Positions 34,261 through 46,690 are shown, counted from the stretch's first letter. The stretch is 64,000 nt of DNA from Diphasiastrum complanatum (GCA_029204225.1 CM055097.1:3938620-4002619), one strand, 5' to 3'. Translations and numbers: made by a program. Notes: a model not told the origin generated them from the letters alone.

Positions 34261-35473
34261 CAATGTCTACAAGAGTCCTTTGGCAAGATAGGTTGTATCT
34301 TGTTTTCTAGACAGCATGCTTGAGATTGATGAGATTGAAGGACATTGTCCTCTCAATCTTAGTATCAAAGCACTTCATTTGTTGACATGATATTGAACCC
34401 GCCTTGTAAGCATTCCTTTTTTTTAATGATTGGAGTAACTTTGTAGAAATTGGATAACTTCATCATCTAATGCTCTTTGCTAATTATTGTCTCACAAACA
34501 GTCACCTCATATCTATTAATTACTTGAAGTTTGTGATACAATAACGCGACATAATCACTCCTCAAACAATCAAGAGATTGTCACATGAAATTTGAAGACA
34601 TTTGATTTTCACATATTTTCAAATACCAAGCTACTTATTGGCAAGTTTAAAAAAGAATATATGCATCGCTTGATGGATTCTTTGTATGGTCTGGTCTTTT
34701 TCAGTTGCATGCAAGGGAACATTTGTTATCAACATCTCATGATCCACTTCTCCAATATATCATGCACTACTCCTTCGTGGCACATACTAATTAGTATTTT
34801 ATTCTAATGATAAAGCCGAATGGTGTTATTTGGTGCAGCTATCAAACATGGTAGAAATTGTTGTCTCCTTTCAGTTTCAGCTCTTAAACATAAGATGCCA
34901 TTTAAATTATCTTGATTTTTGTTGGTATACGAAACTCAATAGGATTAAATATATTAAGTTGGCAAATTAAAGAGCTTTCAATGGAAGATCTTACATGTAG
35001 CTCTTGTTATGCAAGTTAAAAATGATATGTGTCCTTCAAAAGATATTGGGGATATGCTCATCCATTTTCATGAACCATGCTAGAGGCTTTGGTTATGCGA
35101 TGTCTATCTACACATGGGAGACTATGAGTACCAGATATTTTTTTTTGTCGATTATGGTTATTGGTATAGCCTTTTATTATGTCATTTGGAATGCTAGGAG
35201 CTTTATAGTTTGTAATGGATTTTGATATCCATCTTTTATTACTATCATGTATAGGATGGAAGCAGAATTTTGTACGTTGGACATATTTCACTAGTATTTC
35301 TAGATACTTTTGTTCAAAGAATTCGCTTTTTTGTACATATGTGATATATTTCTAGTCATTAATGCAAGAGAAAAAACCTTATATCATTTTCTATCACTTT
35401 TTGTCAAGTACTAACTACCACAAATACAAAATGATTGTGCTGTGGTCACATGATGAATGAGTGAGATCGTTCA
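34261..35473. other. Intergenic DNA, possible LINE tail
   Basis: No intact gene. Fragments such as VIWNARSF at 35180-35220 hint at the C-terminus of the LINE above, but this is weak. Confidence 0.3.
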
Positions 35474-35481
35474 CCTCATCT

Positions 35482-35673
35482 TAGTGTTCGGGAAAGCCGG
35501 CATAGTTCAAGAATGGAACCGGCATCTTTTCCCAAAAACCGGCATTATGTCATAAATCTTGGGTTTTATAAGGGAAAACTGGCAAGTAAGAGCATGTCAC
35601 TCAATAGAGACCGAAGAACTTTTTCACATATCGATTTTTGGAGGGAAACCTCAAAAAGGTTTCCCGAACACTG
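35482..35673. mobile_element. 192-bp hAT-type MITE
   Basis: Ends are inverted repeats of about 15 bp: TAGTGTTCGGGAAAGCC at the left and GGTTTCCCGAACACTG at the right, giving TAGTG/CAGTG termini as in many hAT elements. The flanks are CCTCATCT (35474-35481) and CCTCATTC (35674-35681), an 8-bp duplication with the last two bases swapped. The interior has several AACCGGCAT/AGCCGGCAT words and no coding region. It is not related in sequence to the MITE at 16449. Confidence 0.75.
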
Positions 35674-35681
35674 CCTCATTC

Positions 35682-38600
35682 TACTGTGTGAAATAATGAT
35701 TTAATGAAACTATTTTAGTCTCAAACATGGAATCTCAATTATGCAAGCAACAAAAGTGACAGAGTACTAGCACTAATCTATCCATTATACTATAGCTAGA
35801 TGACCATCTTTTCGTAATGTGATATGCATCACAAATATATACCAAGGACAAATAGATGGTTTTATCACTAAATCATCTCAAGACGTCAATTTTCTCTTGA
35901 TCTCTCAATACAAGAAATTTGGTTTCTTACAATGATATATTTGTATAGGATATCTCTTGAGAGTAAAGGGCATAACTTAGCATATTGACTTAGAATTTTT
36001 GTAAAATTTATAAGAGAAACAATTTCTCAAAATATTAACAATTCAATAGAAAATAAGTATGAAAACTCTCTTACATTGTACCAACTATATCAAACTTGTT
36101 TTTCTTATGCATATATCTATAAGGTACATGATATTTTTCTACTTGAGTGTAATTTGGATCATTATGGTTTGTGTAGAGCAATTGTCTCTTAAAGTTTTTA
36201 GTTGTATTGATTTGACACTTATCAAAATCAACCAAATATGATATTTCCCTATAGAAAATAATCGATGAAAGAAGGCCAAAAATGCCTCCTTATGGAGGTG
36301 CAAGCCTCATGTACAAAAGATCATGTCATTGTTGGTTATGTCAATCCTTTGCCAACGCCTCTTGAATATTCCTTTTCAATGTGATAATGAAACTCTAGTT
36401 TTTTGCTAGTTTTACTTTTGGAATCCTTAACCCTAAAGAAGAAGCACTTCTATTGGAGAATATTCTCATCAATATCTAATCAAGTACTTTTCGGAAGGTG
36501 TTTAAAAGAACTAGCCTATTTGGATGGGGATAATAACCTTGGATGCTAATATTGAGGGCTCTAATTTGTTATTAGGCAACACAATGCCTACACAAGCTCC
36601 TCATAAACTCCTCCATACAAATTGGATCAAGATGAGTATGAGGACAATATTGTTGTTTTGTGCAACACCAACTTCAGTAAAGCTCCCATCGATTCACACC
36701 ATGAGAATAATGGTAGTTTAAAAATCTGAAAATCTCCTCGTAAGGTTCAACCGCAGTAAGGACCTAAACACTCAAACCCAAAAAAATGATATGTCAAGCA
36801 AATGCTCCAAGGCGTTGAAACATCAGCAAAGCTTCCAAGAAGTAGTGCTCTCTATTGTTAAGTCTTATGTCTAAATTGTGAATTATCTCAATTGAAATGC
36901 GAGGAGATTGAATGCTTCCATTAGGATAAACCAACTTGAAGTTGTTCTAAGGGCTCTCTCCATAATGAACTAAGATTGGAGGATTCAACCAAAATTTTAT
37001 GTTTAACAAGCTTGCTCTCTGCTTTTTCTTACATTAGTTAATAAAAGAACTAAGGGAGGAGTACATCAATAAAAGCAGGCGATTGAACTTGCCTAGGTCA
37101 ATATTTGCAAACCTTCAAAATGCTCTCTACTCACTCCAGCCGCATGCTCTTTCCCTTTTACATCCTCCACCAAAAGAACTGCTATCTACATCTTGTATCA
37201 TGTCACGCAGCAAATTTTCAAAAGACAATGAAGCAAAATCAATCAAACCTGTTAAGAACACACCTCTGTAAGTACTTGCAAAGTAATCAACAGTTGGACA
37301 GCTGACCACATGCCTGCAATCTGTTTTTTATTAAATATCGAGCTTTATGAAAGAGTACAAGAAAGGCCAACGCCTTAATGGTCTAGACACTAGAAACCAA
37401 GCAATACAAATCTCCGAAGGGACAAGATTTTTAGCGATATGAGCAATAAGAACCAGCAGAATATATATATCTATATATATATAACCTCGAAGTTCGAACT
37501 TCCTAAAACAAGAAATTGCCTCCAAAACTAAATGTTCTGTTAGTATACAGGAATTGCGATAGAACTTAAACAAACCAAAGGACCTAAAAAAGAAGTAAAA
37601 TATAATGTGAAAAGCAGAGCAACTAACTTTATCATAATTCCCGACACACAAACAAATCCAAACAGTAGAAACAGAAAGAAGAGGTTCTTCGGGAAGGCAA
37701 CGTACTACGACAAGAAACCAAACCCCATTCAAACAACAACGACAAAAAGCCATTTCACCTCCAAAAGACAAGCTACAAAAACTTGCCAAATGCTCAAGAA
37801 AAAACATACAACAACAATGTATAAGCCAAGCAAAGTGAGACATCATGCATGACAAAAAAAGAAGAAGCATCAAACTGTCACGGATGCAAAGCCACACCCC
37901 GTTTTCAACACACAACAACATATCCTAAATCGAGGAGATACTATTAGATCCTTGTCTCATGATTTTATATCAAATTTTTTCCTTTCTTCCCAACGCTCCT
38001 ATATCTCAAATATCCAATTAACTCCATCCTAGTGGAGTGTATGAGAAGAGACTAGAGTTGTTGACTAGAGTGTATGAGTAGAGTTGTTGTCGTCACCGGA
38101 AAGGTGTAGGCTTGAATCGTGACCACTGTTTAGTGACAATCTAAGGAGCTTAGCTTCTTGTTTAGTGACAGTCTAAGGAGCTTAGCTTCGTAAATTGCAT
38201 TGCCATGTTGTATATAACAACCACTAACTCCTTAACATGTATGCAAAACAAAAATTTGAATTAATTATTCTAATGCCAAAGCAAACTTTTTATGACATAC
38301 CTAAGTGGCAACTAGTTCCCTACTAACATGCTTTTCCTAAAATTTGGAACATTAGGAAAAAAAAAAGGATTTTTATAAGTTTTTTATATTTCATGACAAC
38401 AATGTATCTTTCTCTTCGACATCATGGAAGGGTTGCCTACCACCCAATGAGTCCTCTAGATGATAATACCAACACATATGCACTTTCACATTGCTCATGG
38501 TAGTGGACCACCTGTGGTACTCATCCCAAAGTGCCAAACACCAAAAAGATAAAGTTCTAGCTATAGTTTGCAAAATTACAAATATCTGGTCGCCCAACCA

Positions 38601-39544
38601 ATGTCGTTGTTGTAAGGAAACTTTAAGTTCTAGTGAAGATGTCTTGTAAATTACAATCATGTTCCCCACAAAATGGTATGTTGATAGATTTATAAGATAA
38701 GAAACATTGAAGCTTGTGAGACATGAGATTACAAGTAAATAGCAAACTAGTTGTGATGCTTGTCCCAAAATTCTTGGAAGGTGCAAAACAACAAACAATT
38801 GTAAGCTCAATTGTTGGTTGACTACGAGTTACAAGTTGGTGAGTACTTGGTAATTGGTGTGACCTTCTCAAACATGGTCATCAAGACTACACACCACAAA
38901 TAGCAATTGTTATGATGTACACTCTAAGGAGAATGGATTTAATTAAATCAATGTTTGATTACTCATGTTGACTTTGAGTCTAAAGGCCTAGATGGATTAT
39001 CTACAATTGTCCTCAAATAAAATCTCATGAACATGCAATTAGATTGATTTATCACATTAGTCATTTCTAGAATCATGGAAGAACCCCCAGTTCAAGTGGA
39101 ATTTGACTTCGTAGATGAATTCAAATCTTGTCATGATACATGAGCATGATCTAATCTTGGTACAAAAGTGATACTTTACCTCCTACCAATTGGTCTATGG
39201 AATTGAGAAGTTAAGAGCTAGATCTTTGAATATGATTTCTTATAGTTAGCAGCAAACATTGTCCCGAGGTTGGCAAGCTAGGCAAAGTAACTTTGTGTAT
39301 ATGTAACCTCTTATCTTGATTTCAATAGATTTGGGTTTACACTTACATCTTGTTCAATGATGTTATTATATCTATTGATCCACGTTGTATCTGTTAGATA
39401 TAGTAAGCTAGGATTGTGCCACGGTATTTCATGGGCATATCAATGATGAACTACTATGCCAGACTGCTCAATGAGATCACATCTGGCATGGGAGTCTTGG
39501 CATCCTATACTTCATTTGTACAAATTTGTTAAGATGTTGCTCTT
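35682..39544. other. Intergenic DNA without a convincing gene
   Basis: The minus strand holds a 196-codon open stretch (37921-37331) rich in Cys, Leu and Phe, with no family motif; its end, with GCTCGATATTTAATAAAAA just downstream on the minus strand, could be the 3' end of a LINE. Another open stretch (38810-38391, minus) is likewise unrecognised. At 38128-38190 a 32-bp unit (TTTAGTGACAATCTAAGGAG and on) occurs twice in tandem. Confidence 0.4.
38128..38190. repeat. 32-bp tandem repeat, two copies
   Basis: TGTTTAGTGACAATCTAAGG and the following GCTTAGCTTC-type end occur twice with one or two differences. Confidence 0.85.
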
Positions 39545-39898
39545 ATGGAAGCAAAGATCTCAATGGAGGAGGTGGATCATCCCTATTCTATTGTTGCATC
39601 ATCGAATGGGACATCAGAGGAACCAAAATCCACAACATTAGCCAATCATGCAAGAGAGGAAGACATGGCCTCATAGCAAAGTCAAGAGGCAGAATCAAGT
39701 GCCACATGTCACAAAGTTGATCGAGATCAGCAAAAAGATGACCAACATCAGCCTAAGGCTTGCATAATGAAAATTCTTCAGCTAGATCAGTGTGGATATT
39801 GTTTTGGAGATCATGCACGCACAGAATGTCTAGTACGAAACCCTCAGTTGAAAAATCAAGGGCATAATGCAGACCATAAGGTTGGAGGTCAGAATTAA
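39545..39898 (+). pseudogene. Zinc-knuckle coding relic, type A
   Basis: The frame opens MEAKISMEEVDHPYSIVASS, is interrupted by one TAG at 39674-39676 (one base from CAG), and runs on to a TAA at 39896. Near the end it has CGYCFGDHARTEC. This knuckle has spacing C-x2-C-x3-H-x4-C, one residue shorter between Cys and His than the retroviral C-x2-C-x4-H-x4-C form. The only other place in the window with the same spacing is the relic at 48129. The rest is polar and Gln-rich. I do not recognise the family; a gag-type protein of an unclassified retroelement is likely. The copia element to its right begins 120 bp later. Confidence 0.5.
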
Positions 39899-40017
39899 GA
39901 AAGCTCAAACTTAATGACGATCAAACAAGAGAATCGTTCAACGGATGTCAACAGTTTTGTCCTGAGCTCATCAGGACAATCCTCAACCAAAAAAGGTGGA
40001 GTGGAAGTCTTGGTAAT

Positions 40018-40392
40018 TGTTGAAAATAGGTGAGTAAGGGATAGCGGAAACTTCCTACTTCCAATGCATCACTACGCCTATCAAAAATTAAACAATGCAG
40101 TAGTGATGAAATACTTAGAATTTGCTTTGCACAGGAACACAGATCATGCTACACAGTAACACAGGCAGAAAACACTCTCCACTGCAAGCTCACATAGCAA
40201 CTGTATTTCTCAAAATGAAATTACACTATACATATAGTTGTTCACTCAAGCAACCCATGCATGACCCAGGTTGTCATTGGCGGGACGCGTGTCCCGTTGA
40301 CTTGACTCGTGGTGAGGCCAACTGATCCTTATCCACTGATAGGACCCACAGTACAGTAGCACAGTGATTCTACTTTAATTCTAACTCTCTCC
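40018..40392 (-). repeat. 3' LTR of the 40-44.6 kb copia element
   Basis: On the minus strand it starts near TTAGAATTAAAGTAGAATC, just after the polypurine tract, and probably ends TTTTCAACA. The TG start seems mutated. No partner LTR exists in the window, so the edges are estimates. Confidence 0.55.
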
Positions 40393-40440
40393 CTTAAAGT
40401 AGAGTCTACTTTTTATACAGTCATATACATAGCTTTAAAG

Positions 40441-41353
40441 TCAATAAACTTTAAGTACAGAAAGCTTCGATCTAAACTTATCAAACTTTTTTCCAACAAG
40501 TGGCTTAGTGAAAATATCAGCTAATTGTTCTTCTGTGCTACAATGAACAACATGAATTTCACGACTCAGCAGCCTCTCACGTATAAAGTGATACTGAATC
40601 TCAATGCTTTTAGTTCTCGCATGGAACACTGGATTCTTTGCTAGCTGAATGCCACTCTGACTGTCGCTATGTAATGTGGTGGGATTTTTTCTGCTTCATG
40701 CCAACTTCTTCCAAGATTTGTATCAACCATATAGCTTCCTGTGTTGCACTACACATTGCCTTATACTCTGCTTCTGTGGTGGATAGAGCAATTGTACTTT
40801 GCTTTTTACTAGACCAGGAAAAGCAACTACCACAAACCTGGAATACATACCCTGTGGTGGATCTACGATCATCATAGTCACCTCCCCATCCCGCATCCAC
40901 ATAGTCACACAACTCAGGTAAACCATCATGCTTCCTGTAAATCAAGCCATAATCTGAAGTGCCTTTCACATAATGCAAAATGTGTTTAGCTGCCTTCCAA
41001 TGCGTTTTCGTAGGTGCTACCATAAACTGACTTACAATGCCAACAACATAGCATATATCTGGTCTAGTCGTGGTAAGGTAAATCAAGCTCCCTACTAACT
41101 GTCTATACAGCGTAGCATCAAATGACTGTGACTCATCAAGCTTAGAAAGCTTTTTACTTGGTTCAATAGGAGTATTTACTAGTTTGCAATCTTGCAACCT
41201 AAACTTGTGCAGCAACTCTTTGACATACTTCACCTGTGTTAGACCCACTTCGTGTCCTTTTTGCCAGACCTCTACTCCAAGGCAATAATGCCTCAGGCTG
41301 AGATCTGTCATCTCGAATTGTTCCATAAGGTCTTTCTTGATCATGTCTATCAT
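40441..41353 (-). pseudogene. Copia Pol: end of reverse transcriptase and RNase H
   Basis: Minus-strand frame 41353-40667 shows [88 protein letters not shown] and SSKKQSTIALSTTEAEYKAM. After a frameshift near 40650 it resumes with LAKNPVFHARTKSIEIQYHF and ADIFTKPLVGKKFDKFRSKL, ending at 40441. RNase H Asp changes from DWGGD to AGWGGD-type are visible. Confidence 0.88.
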
Positions 41354-41365
41354 CTCTTGATTATT

Positions 41366-41923
41366 TCACGTAATAATCAAGTCATCAACATAAAGAAGAA
41401 TCAAAGCAATCATACCATCAAAGCATAAGACATATAGATTTGGATCAGAATGTGTTCTCACCATCCCCTTTGAACGAAAGTAGGCATCAATCCTGCTATA
41501 CCACGCACGTGGTGCCTGTTTAAGAAAATAAAGCGCTTTCTTCAAGCGACATACTTTATTTTCCTGTCCCTTCACTACAAAGCCTTCAAGTTGATCCATG
41601 AACACTTCTTCTTCTAACTCACCATTTAGAAAAGCAGATTTCACATCCATCTGATGCAAAGACCAACCAAAATGTGAAGCTAAAGCAACAAGTAGACGTA
41701 GAGTATTCCACTTACAAACTGGTGCAAAGGTCTCCTCATAGTTGATGCCTTTACTTTGTGCATACCCTTTGATCACCAATCTTGCCTTGTGCTTTGCTAT
41801 ACTTCCATCTGCATGGTACTTAGTCATGTAGACCCATTTGCAACCAATGGGTTTCTTGCCAATTGGTGGTTCTACTAAGTCCCATGTGCTATGCTTAGCA
41901 ATTGACTCCATCTCCTCTCCCAC
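41366..41923 (-). pseudogene. Copia Pol: reverse transcriptase
   Basis: Open for 185 codons: KPIGCKWVYMTKYHADGSIA, KHKARLVIKGYAQSKGINY, ETFAPVCKWNTLRLLVALA, HQMDVKSAFLNGELEEEVFM, LKKALYFLKQAPRAWYSRID and the catalytic LYVDDLIIT at its end. A TGA separates it from the next frame; typical elements have Gly here. Confidence 0.9.
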
Positions 41924-42073
41924 GGCCTTGACCCAAATGTCATCATCCTTCGCTTCACCATAAGTTGAAGGTTCTTTGCTTTAAATACTGCTAGATAAGA
42001 GAGCATAATTTTCTTCATACCTTTCAGGTTGTGTCTTCTCTATTGTTGATCTTCGTAGCTCTCCCTGGCTAGA

Positions 42074-43198
42074 TTATCCTGGAAAATCCATGTCGCGGCT
42101 CTCCAACAATCTCTCAAACCACTTAGGGAGCTTCCTGTCAGGTGATCGGCTTCCTGGTGAAAATGTATCCCACAGTACATCCTTCTCCTTGCGTTTGTCA
42201 CCTACAACTTCAATCCTTCTTGCACCAAAAGGTTTGTCCCTACCTCTCCAACCTATCTCTTGAGGTTGAGTAGTAGTATCTTGAGATGTATCCTCTTTTT
42301 CATCACTTGGAAGGTTAATGAATGGATCATCATCAGGTGGTATCCTCACTATACCATCTTTCACACTGGATGTCTCTATCTTCTCAGCATCCTCGTCTTC
42401 CTACATCTTGGATTCATCAAAGATAACATCACGACTTATATGGACTTTGTTTTCCATTGGATCAAAACTTCTATAGCCCTTCACACGATCATCATATCCT
42501 AGGAATATACACTTGATAGCTTTTACATCAAGTTTATGTCTCTCTTCCTTAGGAACATGTACAAAGGCCTTACATCCAAAGATTCACAAGTGGTTCACCT
42601 TTGGCTTCTTCTTCGTGAATGCTTCCTCAGGTGTTATCTTTGGTATGGCAATGGTATGACTTATATTTTGAAGATAGACTGTCATGCTGCATGCTTCTGA
42701 CCAAAAATCTTTTGGTGGTTTCATCTCAGATGGCATAGATCTGGCACTTTCCACAATCGTCCGATTATTGCATTCAACTACACCATTGAGAGCAGGAGTA
42801 TGAGCTTGCGTAAATTGTCTTTTAATCCCACATTGATCACAAAGATCATTGAAGTCATTAGACTTGTACTCACCTCCACTATCTGATCTTAGGACTTTGA
42901 TCTTCCTACCTGTCTGATTTTCGACCAATGCTTTGAAGCTCTTGAAGTTGTCAAATGCATCTGATTTCTTCTTCAAGAAGTAGATCCATGTCTTACGTGA
43001 CATATCATCAATAAAGGTCATGAAATAGAATGCTTTACCTAAGGACATGGTCCTCATAGGCCCGCATAAATCTGTGTGGATTAAGTCCAGGATGTTCTTT
43101 GCTCTTGCAACGCCCCCTTTATTGAACTTCTCTCGATGCTGCTTCCCATATACACAAGATTCGCACATCGATTTCAAGTGATCTTCTATGGTAGGCAA
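42074..43198 (-). pseudogene. Copia Pol: integrase and linker
   Basis: The frame 43198-42584 has CVYGKQHREKFNKG, LDLIHTDLCGPMRTMSLGKA, FYFMTFIDDMSRKTWIYFLK, KVLRSDSGGEYKSNDFND and QAHTPALNGVVECNNRTIVE, giving the D, D and E residues of the integrase core. A TGA follows at VNHL, then IFGCKAFVHVPKE-like sequence runs on to the linker (42364-42074) with RDVIF and a Ser/Pro-rich spacer. Confidence 0.88.
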
Positions 43199-43876
43199 TC
43201 ATGTTACCATCTCCAATTTTCTCATCAAAATGAGGCTTCCCAAGTTCAAGTGACCAAGCCTCTTATGCCACAACTCAGTTTGCGATGGAATGGACGATAC
43301 AAGTCCATGTTGCCCCTTGATTGTAGCATTCACCCTGTACAATTTTTGTTGGGCTCTCTTACTCCATCCGCAATAACTTTGAACTTTTGGTTCACATCCT
43401 TCACAAAGCAACGATCATGGGTGAATTCTACTTTCAACTTTTGATCAGTAATGACTCCAACATAAAGTAGATTTTTCTTTTAAACCTGGTATGTAAAGTA
43501 CCTCCCTGATCATCTTGCTTTTGCCATCGGGTAGTTGGATTGAAACGGTGCCTATCCCCTTGATCTTGCACACCTCGCCATTTGCTTGTGAAACGGACGT
43601 TCCATTATCCAACACTTTCATGCTACTGAACCAATTCTTGTTACCTGTCATGTGTCTTGTGGCTCCCGAGTCAATATACCACGCTTGATCATCTTGATTA
43701 GATGACGATGCAGATATGAAGATGCTAGAGTCTTCAATCTCACCCTCATCGACAAGGTTACCTGCTTGTTTTGGTTTTCCCTTGTCTTGTTCTGCCAGGA
43801 ATTTGCAACATTCACTCTTCCAATGGCCCTTTTTACCACAATGGAAGCACTTGCCTTTCTTCTTGGTCTTACTAGA
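43199..43876 (-). pseudogene. Copia zinc knuckle, protease and GAG-pre-integrase
   Basis: After an in-frame TAA that closes gag, the frame continues KGKCFHCGKKGHWKSEC (intact C-x2-C-x4-H-x4-C), then WYIDSGATRHMTG (protease active site). A frameshift near 43480 follows LYIPGLKEKS. The next frame has KLYRVNATIKGQHGLVSS and LWHKRLGHLNLGSLILMRK, the pre-integrase motif. Confidence 0.85.
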
Positions 43877-44554
43877 TTATCCCTCATCCTCCTGAGACTT
43901 GACAAATTGCTGCTTAGACTTCTTCTTGCCCTTGCCCTTGCCTTGTTTTTGGCTTGTAGCAAATGCCTGATCGTCAATATTTTGATGTCTAGCTTTCACC
44001 ATTTCTCGCCGTTGCTCTTCCTGCATCAAGATTCCTGTGAGCTCGTCAAAGGTTGGCAATATTTCTCTTGATGCTATTCCACTCACAAACATCTGATAGG
44101 GTTCTGCAATGCCACACAATGCATTGTGCATCAGCTCCACATCACGTATGCGCTCACCAAGAGAATGCAGTTCATCCCTCATTGTCTTGATTCTGGTCAT
44201 GTACGTCTGAATGTGTTCTCCTTGTTCCATTCGGGCACTATTCAGCTTTGACTTCAAAAACATGATTCTTGACGGATTTGATGTCTTGAACTGCTCCTTT
44301 AGCACATCCCATGCCTGTCTGGGTGTAACAACATCACAAATGTGGGTAATGATGTGATCCTTCACTAACAAGTTAATGAAGGTCAAAGCTTTCCTCATCT
44401 TTTTGTCGAACACTTTGATATCCACTTCATTTGGCGGCCTTCTCTCATCACCTGTGACGACTTCCCACACGTCTTTCTCCATCAGTATGTTTTTCATTTT
44501 GAATTTCCACACTGCATAGTTGGAAATCCCGTCCAATTTTTTACTTTCACTCAT
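43877..44554 (-). pseudogene. Copia gag
   Basis: I take the start at MSESKKLDGISNYAVWKFKM (44554); the open frame extends 23 codons further upstream. It includes NILMEKDVWEVVTGDE, ITHICDVVTPRQAWDVLKEQ, MRDELHSLGERIRDVELMHN and PTFDELTGILMQEEQRREM, and a Lys-rich tail before a TAA. This is a UBN2-type gag of ordinary size. Confidence 0.85.
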
Positions 44555-44679
44555 TGCCCAAGTTGTGCAAGTATACTTTGGTCCTAGACCAATAAAGTGA
44601 TATGGTTCAAGGTTGAGGCCCAAGGTTTAGAAAAATAGTCATCCAATGACTTTCTAACACCTCTCTAGGTTCCATACCT

Positions 44680-44865
44680 CCATCCAAGGCATAGACACCT
44701 ACCTGCCCTTAACCAAGGACACCAGTACCTTAATCTAAGACACCTACCCTTAATCCTAAGGGTATCCCTTATCCAAGGGTCACGTGACTCCATACCTCCG
44801 ACTAAGGTATAGTCACTTGCCTACCCTTATCCAAGGGCACATACCCTTAATCCTAAGGGTACCTT
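44680..44865. repeat. Tandem units carrying a 20-bp palindrome
   Basis: The perfect palindrome TACCCTTAATCCTAAGGGTA occurs at 44745-44764 and 44842-44861, 97 bp apart. Surrounding words (CTTATCCAAGGG, CCATACCTCC, AAGGTATAGTCAC/AAGGCATAGACAC) repeat with the same period, giving about two and a half units. Confidence 0.8.
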
Positions 44866-45224
44866 GCCATTTAGCCCCCAACACTAAATGGACTAATAGG
44901 GGTCTGAAGTACTGCTAGTTACGTATGTAACACATGCGGTTATGTCCACTATTGTTTTGTGCTCCCCTGCATTATTGACTTGTATATTTCGTTATACTTA
45001 ATCTGATTACAGCTCTGTTTGGTTCTGCGTTCAGATTTGTGTCAATACTGCAATGCTTTTCTACATTCTCTCTGGCTATCTAATTGCTTTGTCTGGATGT
45101 CTGCTCTTCACTTCCGCTACCACCACACATTAAAAGCTCTAAAATTATTATGTTTCTTGTGTTCGCCTACTAAGTCACCAATAGTGCATGCATCGAGAGA
45201 ATTGAAAGTCTCGCTCTAATATTC
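44866..45224. other. Junction DNA between two copia elements
   Basis: No coding features. It separates the lost 5' end of one element from the truncated 3' side of the next and may contain LTR debris. Confidence 0.35.
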
Positions 45225-45878
45225 TCCGACAAGTATTGATCCTTTGAAACCATGCTTGAGCAAATTGCTTCAAGCCATAAAGTGCCTTATGGAGTTTACA
45301 CACATGATTGTGTTTACCCACAATAATATAACCTTCGTGTTGCACCATGTAAATGTCCTCTTCAATAACTCCATTGAGATATGTTGTCTGTACATCCATT
45401 TGATGTATTTCCAAATCTGCTACAGTGGCAAATGATAGCAGAAGTCGAACAAAAGAATGCTTGACTACTAGACTGAAAGTCTCAATATAATCGACATTGT
45501 ATACCTGAGAAAAACCTCTAGCAACAAGTCGTGCCTTTCTCCTGTTGATGTTTCTATCTGCATTGTACTTGACTTTGAAAATCCATTTGCATCAACTACG
45601 TTTCTGCTAGCAGGTAATTCAACAATTTTCCATGTTTGGTTCTTGATAAGAGATGAATACTCTTTATCCATAGCTGCCTTCCAGAGATCCGAATCAGGCT
45701 GACTGAGTTCCTCTTCGACAGATGTTGGCTCATGAACAAGGTAGGCTGCAGGCTCATTGATATACCTATGAGGTGCTCTGCTAGTTCTTGAAGATCTTCT
45801 AGGTAATAGAGGAGGTTGATCATTTCCATCATGCTTTAGTTGCTGAACTGCAACATCATCTTCTGATTTGTCGTTCAT
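45225..45878 (-). pseudogene. Copia reverse transcriptase, N-terminal part only
   Basis: Two frames: 45878-45468 with RSSRTSRAPHRYINE (the usual linker before RT), LWKAAMDKEYSSLIKNQTWK, and 45414-45225 with the VQTTYLNG motif. Everything from the palm YVDD onwards is replaced by unrelated DNA. Confidence 0.82.
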
Positions 45879-46351
45879 ATGTTGTTCGTCGAGAGTAGAT
45901 GAGCTTGAACCTTCAATGAGAATAGTCGACTAAGGAACTGTAAAGTTCAATATGTCAGGAGAATCTGACAGGTCGGCTACATGGGCACTATCTTTTCCTT
46001 TGAGGTCTTGAAACTGATCTTCAATGAAGATGACATCCCGGCTAGTGAATGTCTTCGACTTGATGGGATCAAACAACTTGTAGGCTTGATCTGAAGTAGT
46101 GTAGCTGATGAAAATACATTTGATACTCTGAAAGTCAAGCTTCCTCTTGAGATCACGCAGTATCTGTGCAAAAGCAGTACATTCGAAACTCGTAGGTTTG
46201 ATAGAGAAGGTTTGGTACCTGTCCAAACTTCGAATGGTGTTTTGTCTGAGAGACCTTTAGTAGGACATCTGTTCTGAATATAGGTTGTTGTTGAAACAAC
46301 TTCAGCCTAGAAGGACTTCAGAAGTGTTGCATGTGACAACATGCACTTTGC

Positions 46352-46690
46352 CTATTCGACTAAGGATATGTTCTTTCTCTCAGCAAGACCATTTGACTGA
46401 GGCAAATAGGAGGTAATGTATTGTTGCTCAATGTCGTTGTTAAGACAGTACTCTTTGAATTCGGTGGAGATGTATTCTCCCCCATTATCTGACCTCAGTG
46501 CTTTGATTTGTTTGCCAGTTTGATTCTCAGCATGCTCTTTGAATTGCATGAACTTGATGAAAGCCTCTGATTTCTATTTAATGAAATAAATCGCTGTTCT
46601 TCTGGAGAATTTGTCAATAAAAGTAATGAAATACTTTGCATCTAGCAATGATGGAGTTTGCATAGGTCCACATATATATGTATGAACAAC
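46352..46690 (-). pseudogene. Copia integrase core, first catalytic Asp replaced
   Basis: The first core motif reads VHTYICGP where HTD-x-CGP is expected, so the first catalytic Asp is Tyr. The second reads FIDKFSRR (normally FIDDFSR) and the third keeps NGGEYIS. A TAG lies in FIKxKSEAF. Inactive. Confidence 0.8.

Larger units (their letters stand above)
40018..44623 (-). mobile_element. Ty1/copia retrotransposon, 5' end missing
   Basis: A nearly full gag-pol lies on the minus strand, with a 3' LTR at about 40018-40392 and a polypurine tract AAGGGAGAGAG at about 40385-40397. Upstream of gag (44624 on) neither an initiator-Met PBS nor a second LTR was found, so the 5' end is lost. Pol carries several stops, mostly TGA in place of GGA or CGA, and at least two frameshifts, but all domains are recognisable: gag, zinc knuckle, protease, integrase, reverse transcriptase, RNase H. 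It differs clearly from the element in the K+ transporter intron. Confidence 0.88.

Noticed and set aside
37331-37921. 196-codon minus-strand frame rich in Cys, Leu and Phe
   Set aside because: No domain, no homologous motif and no splice context. It may be the non-coding 3' part of a LINE, but I cannot support a gene.
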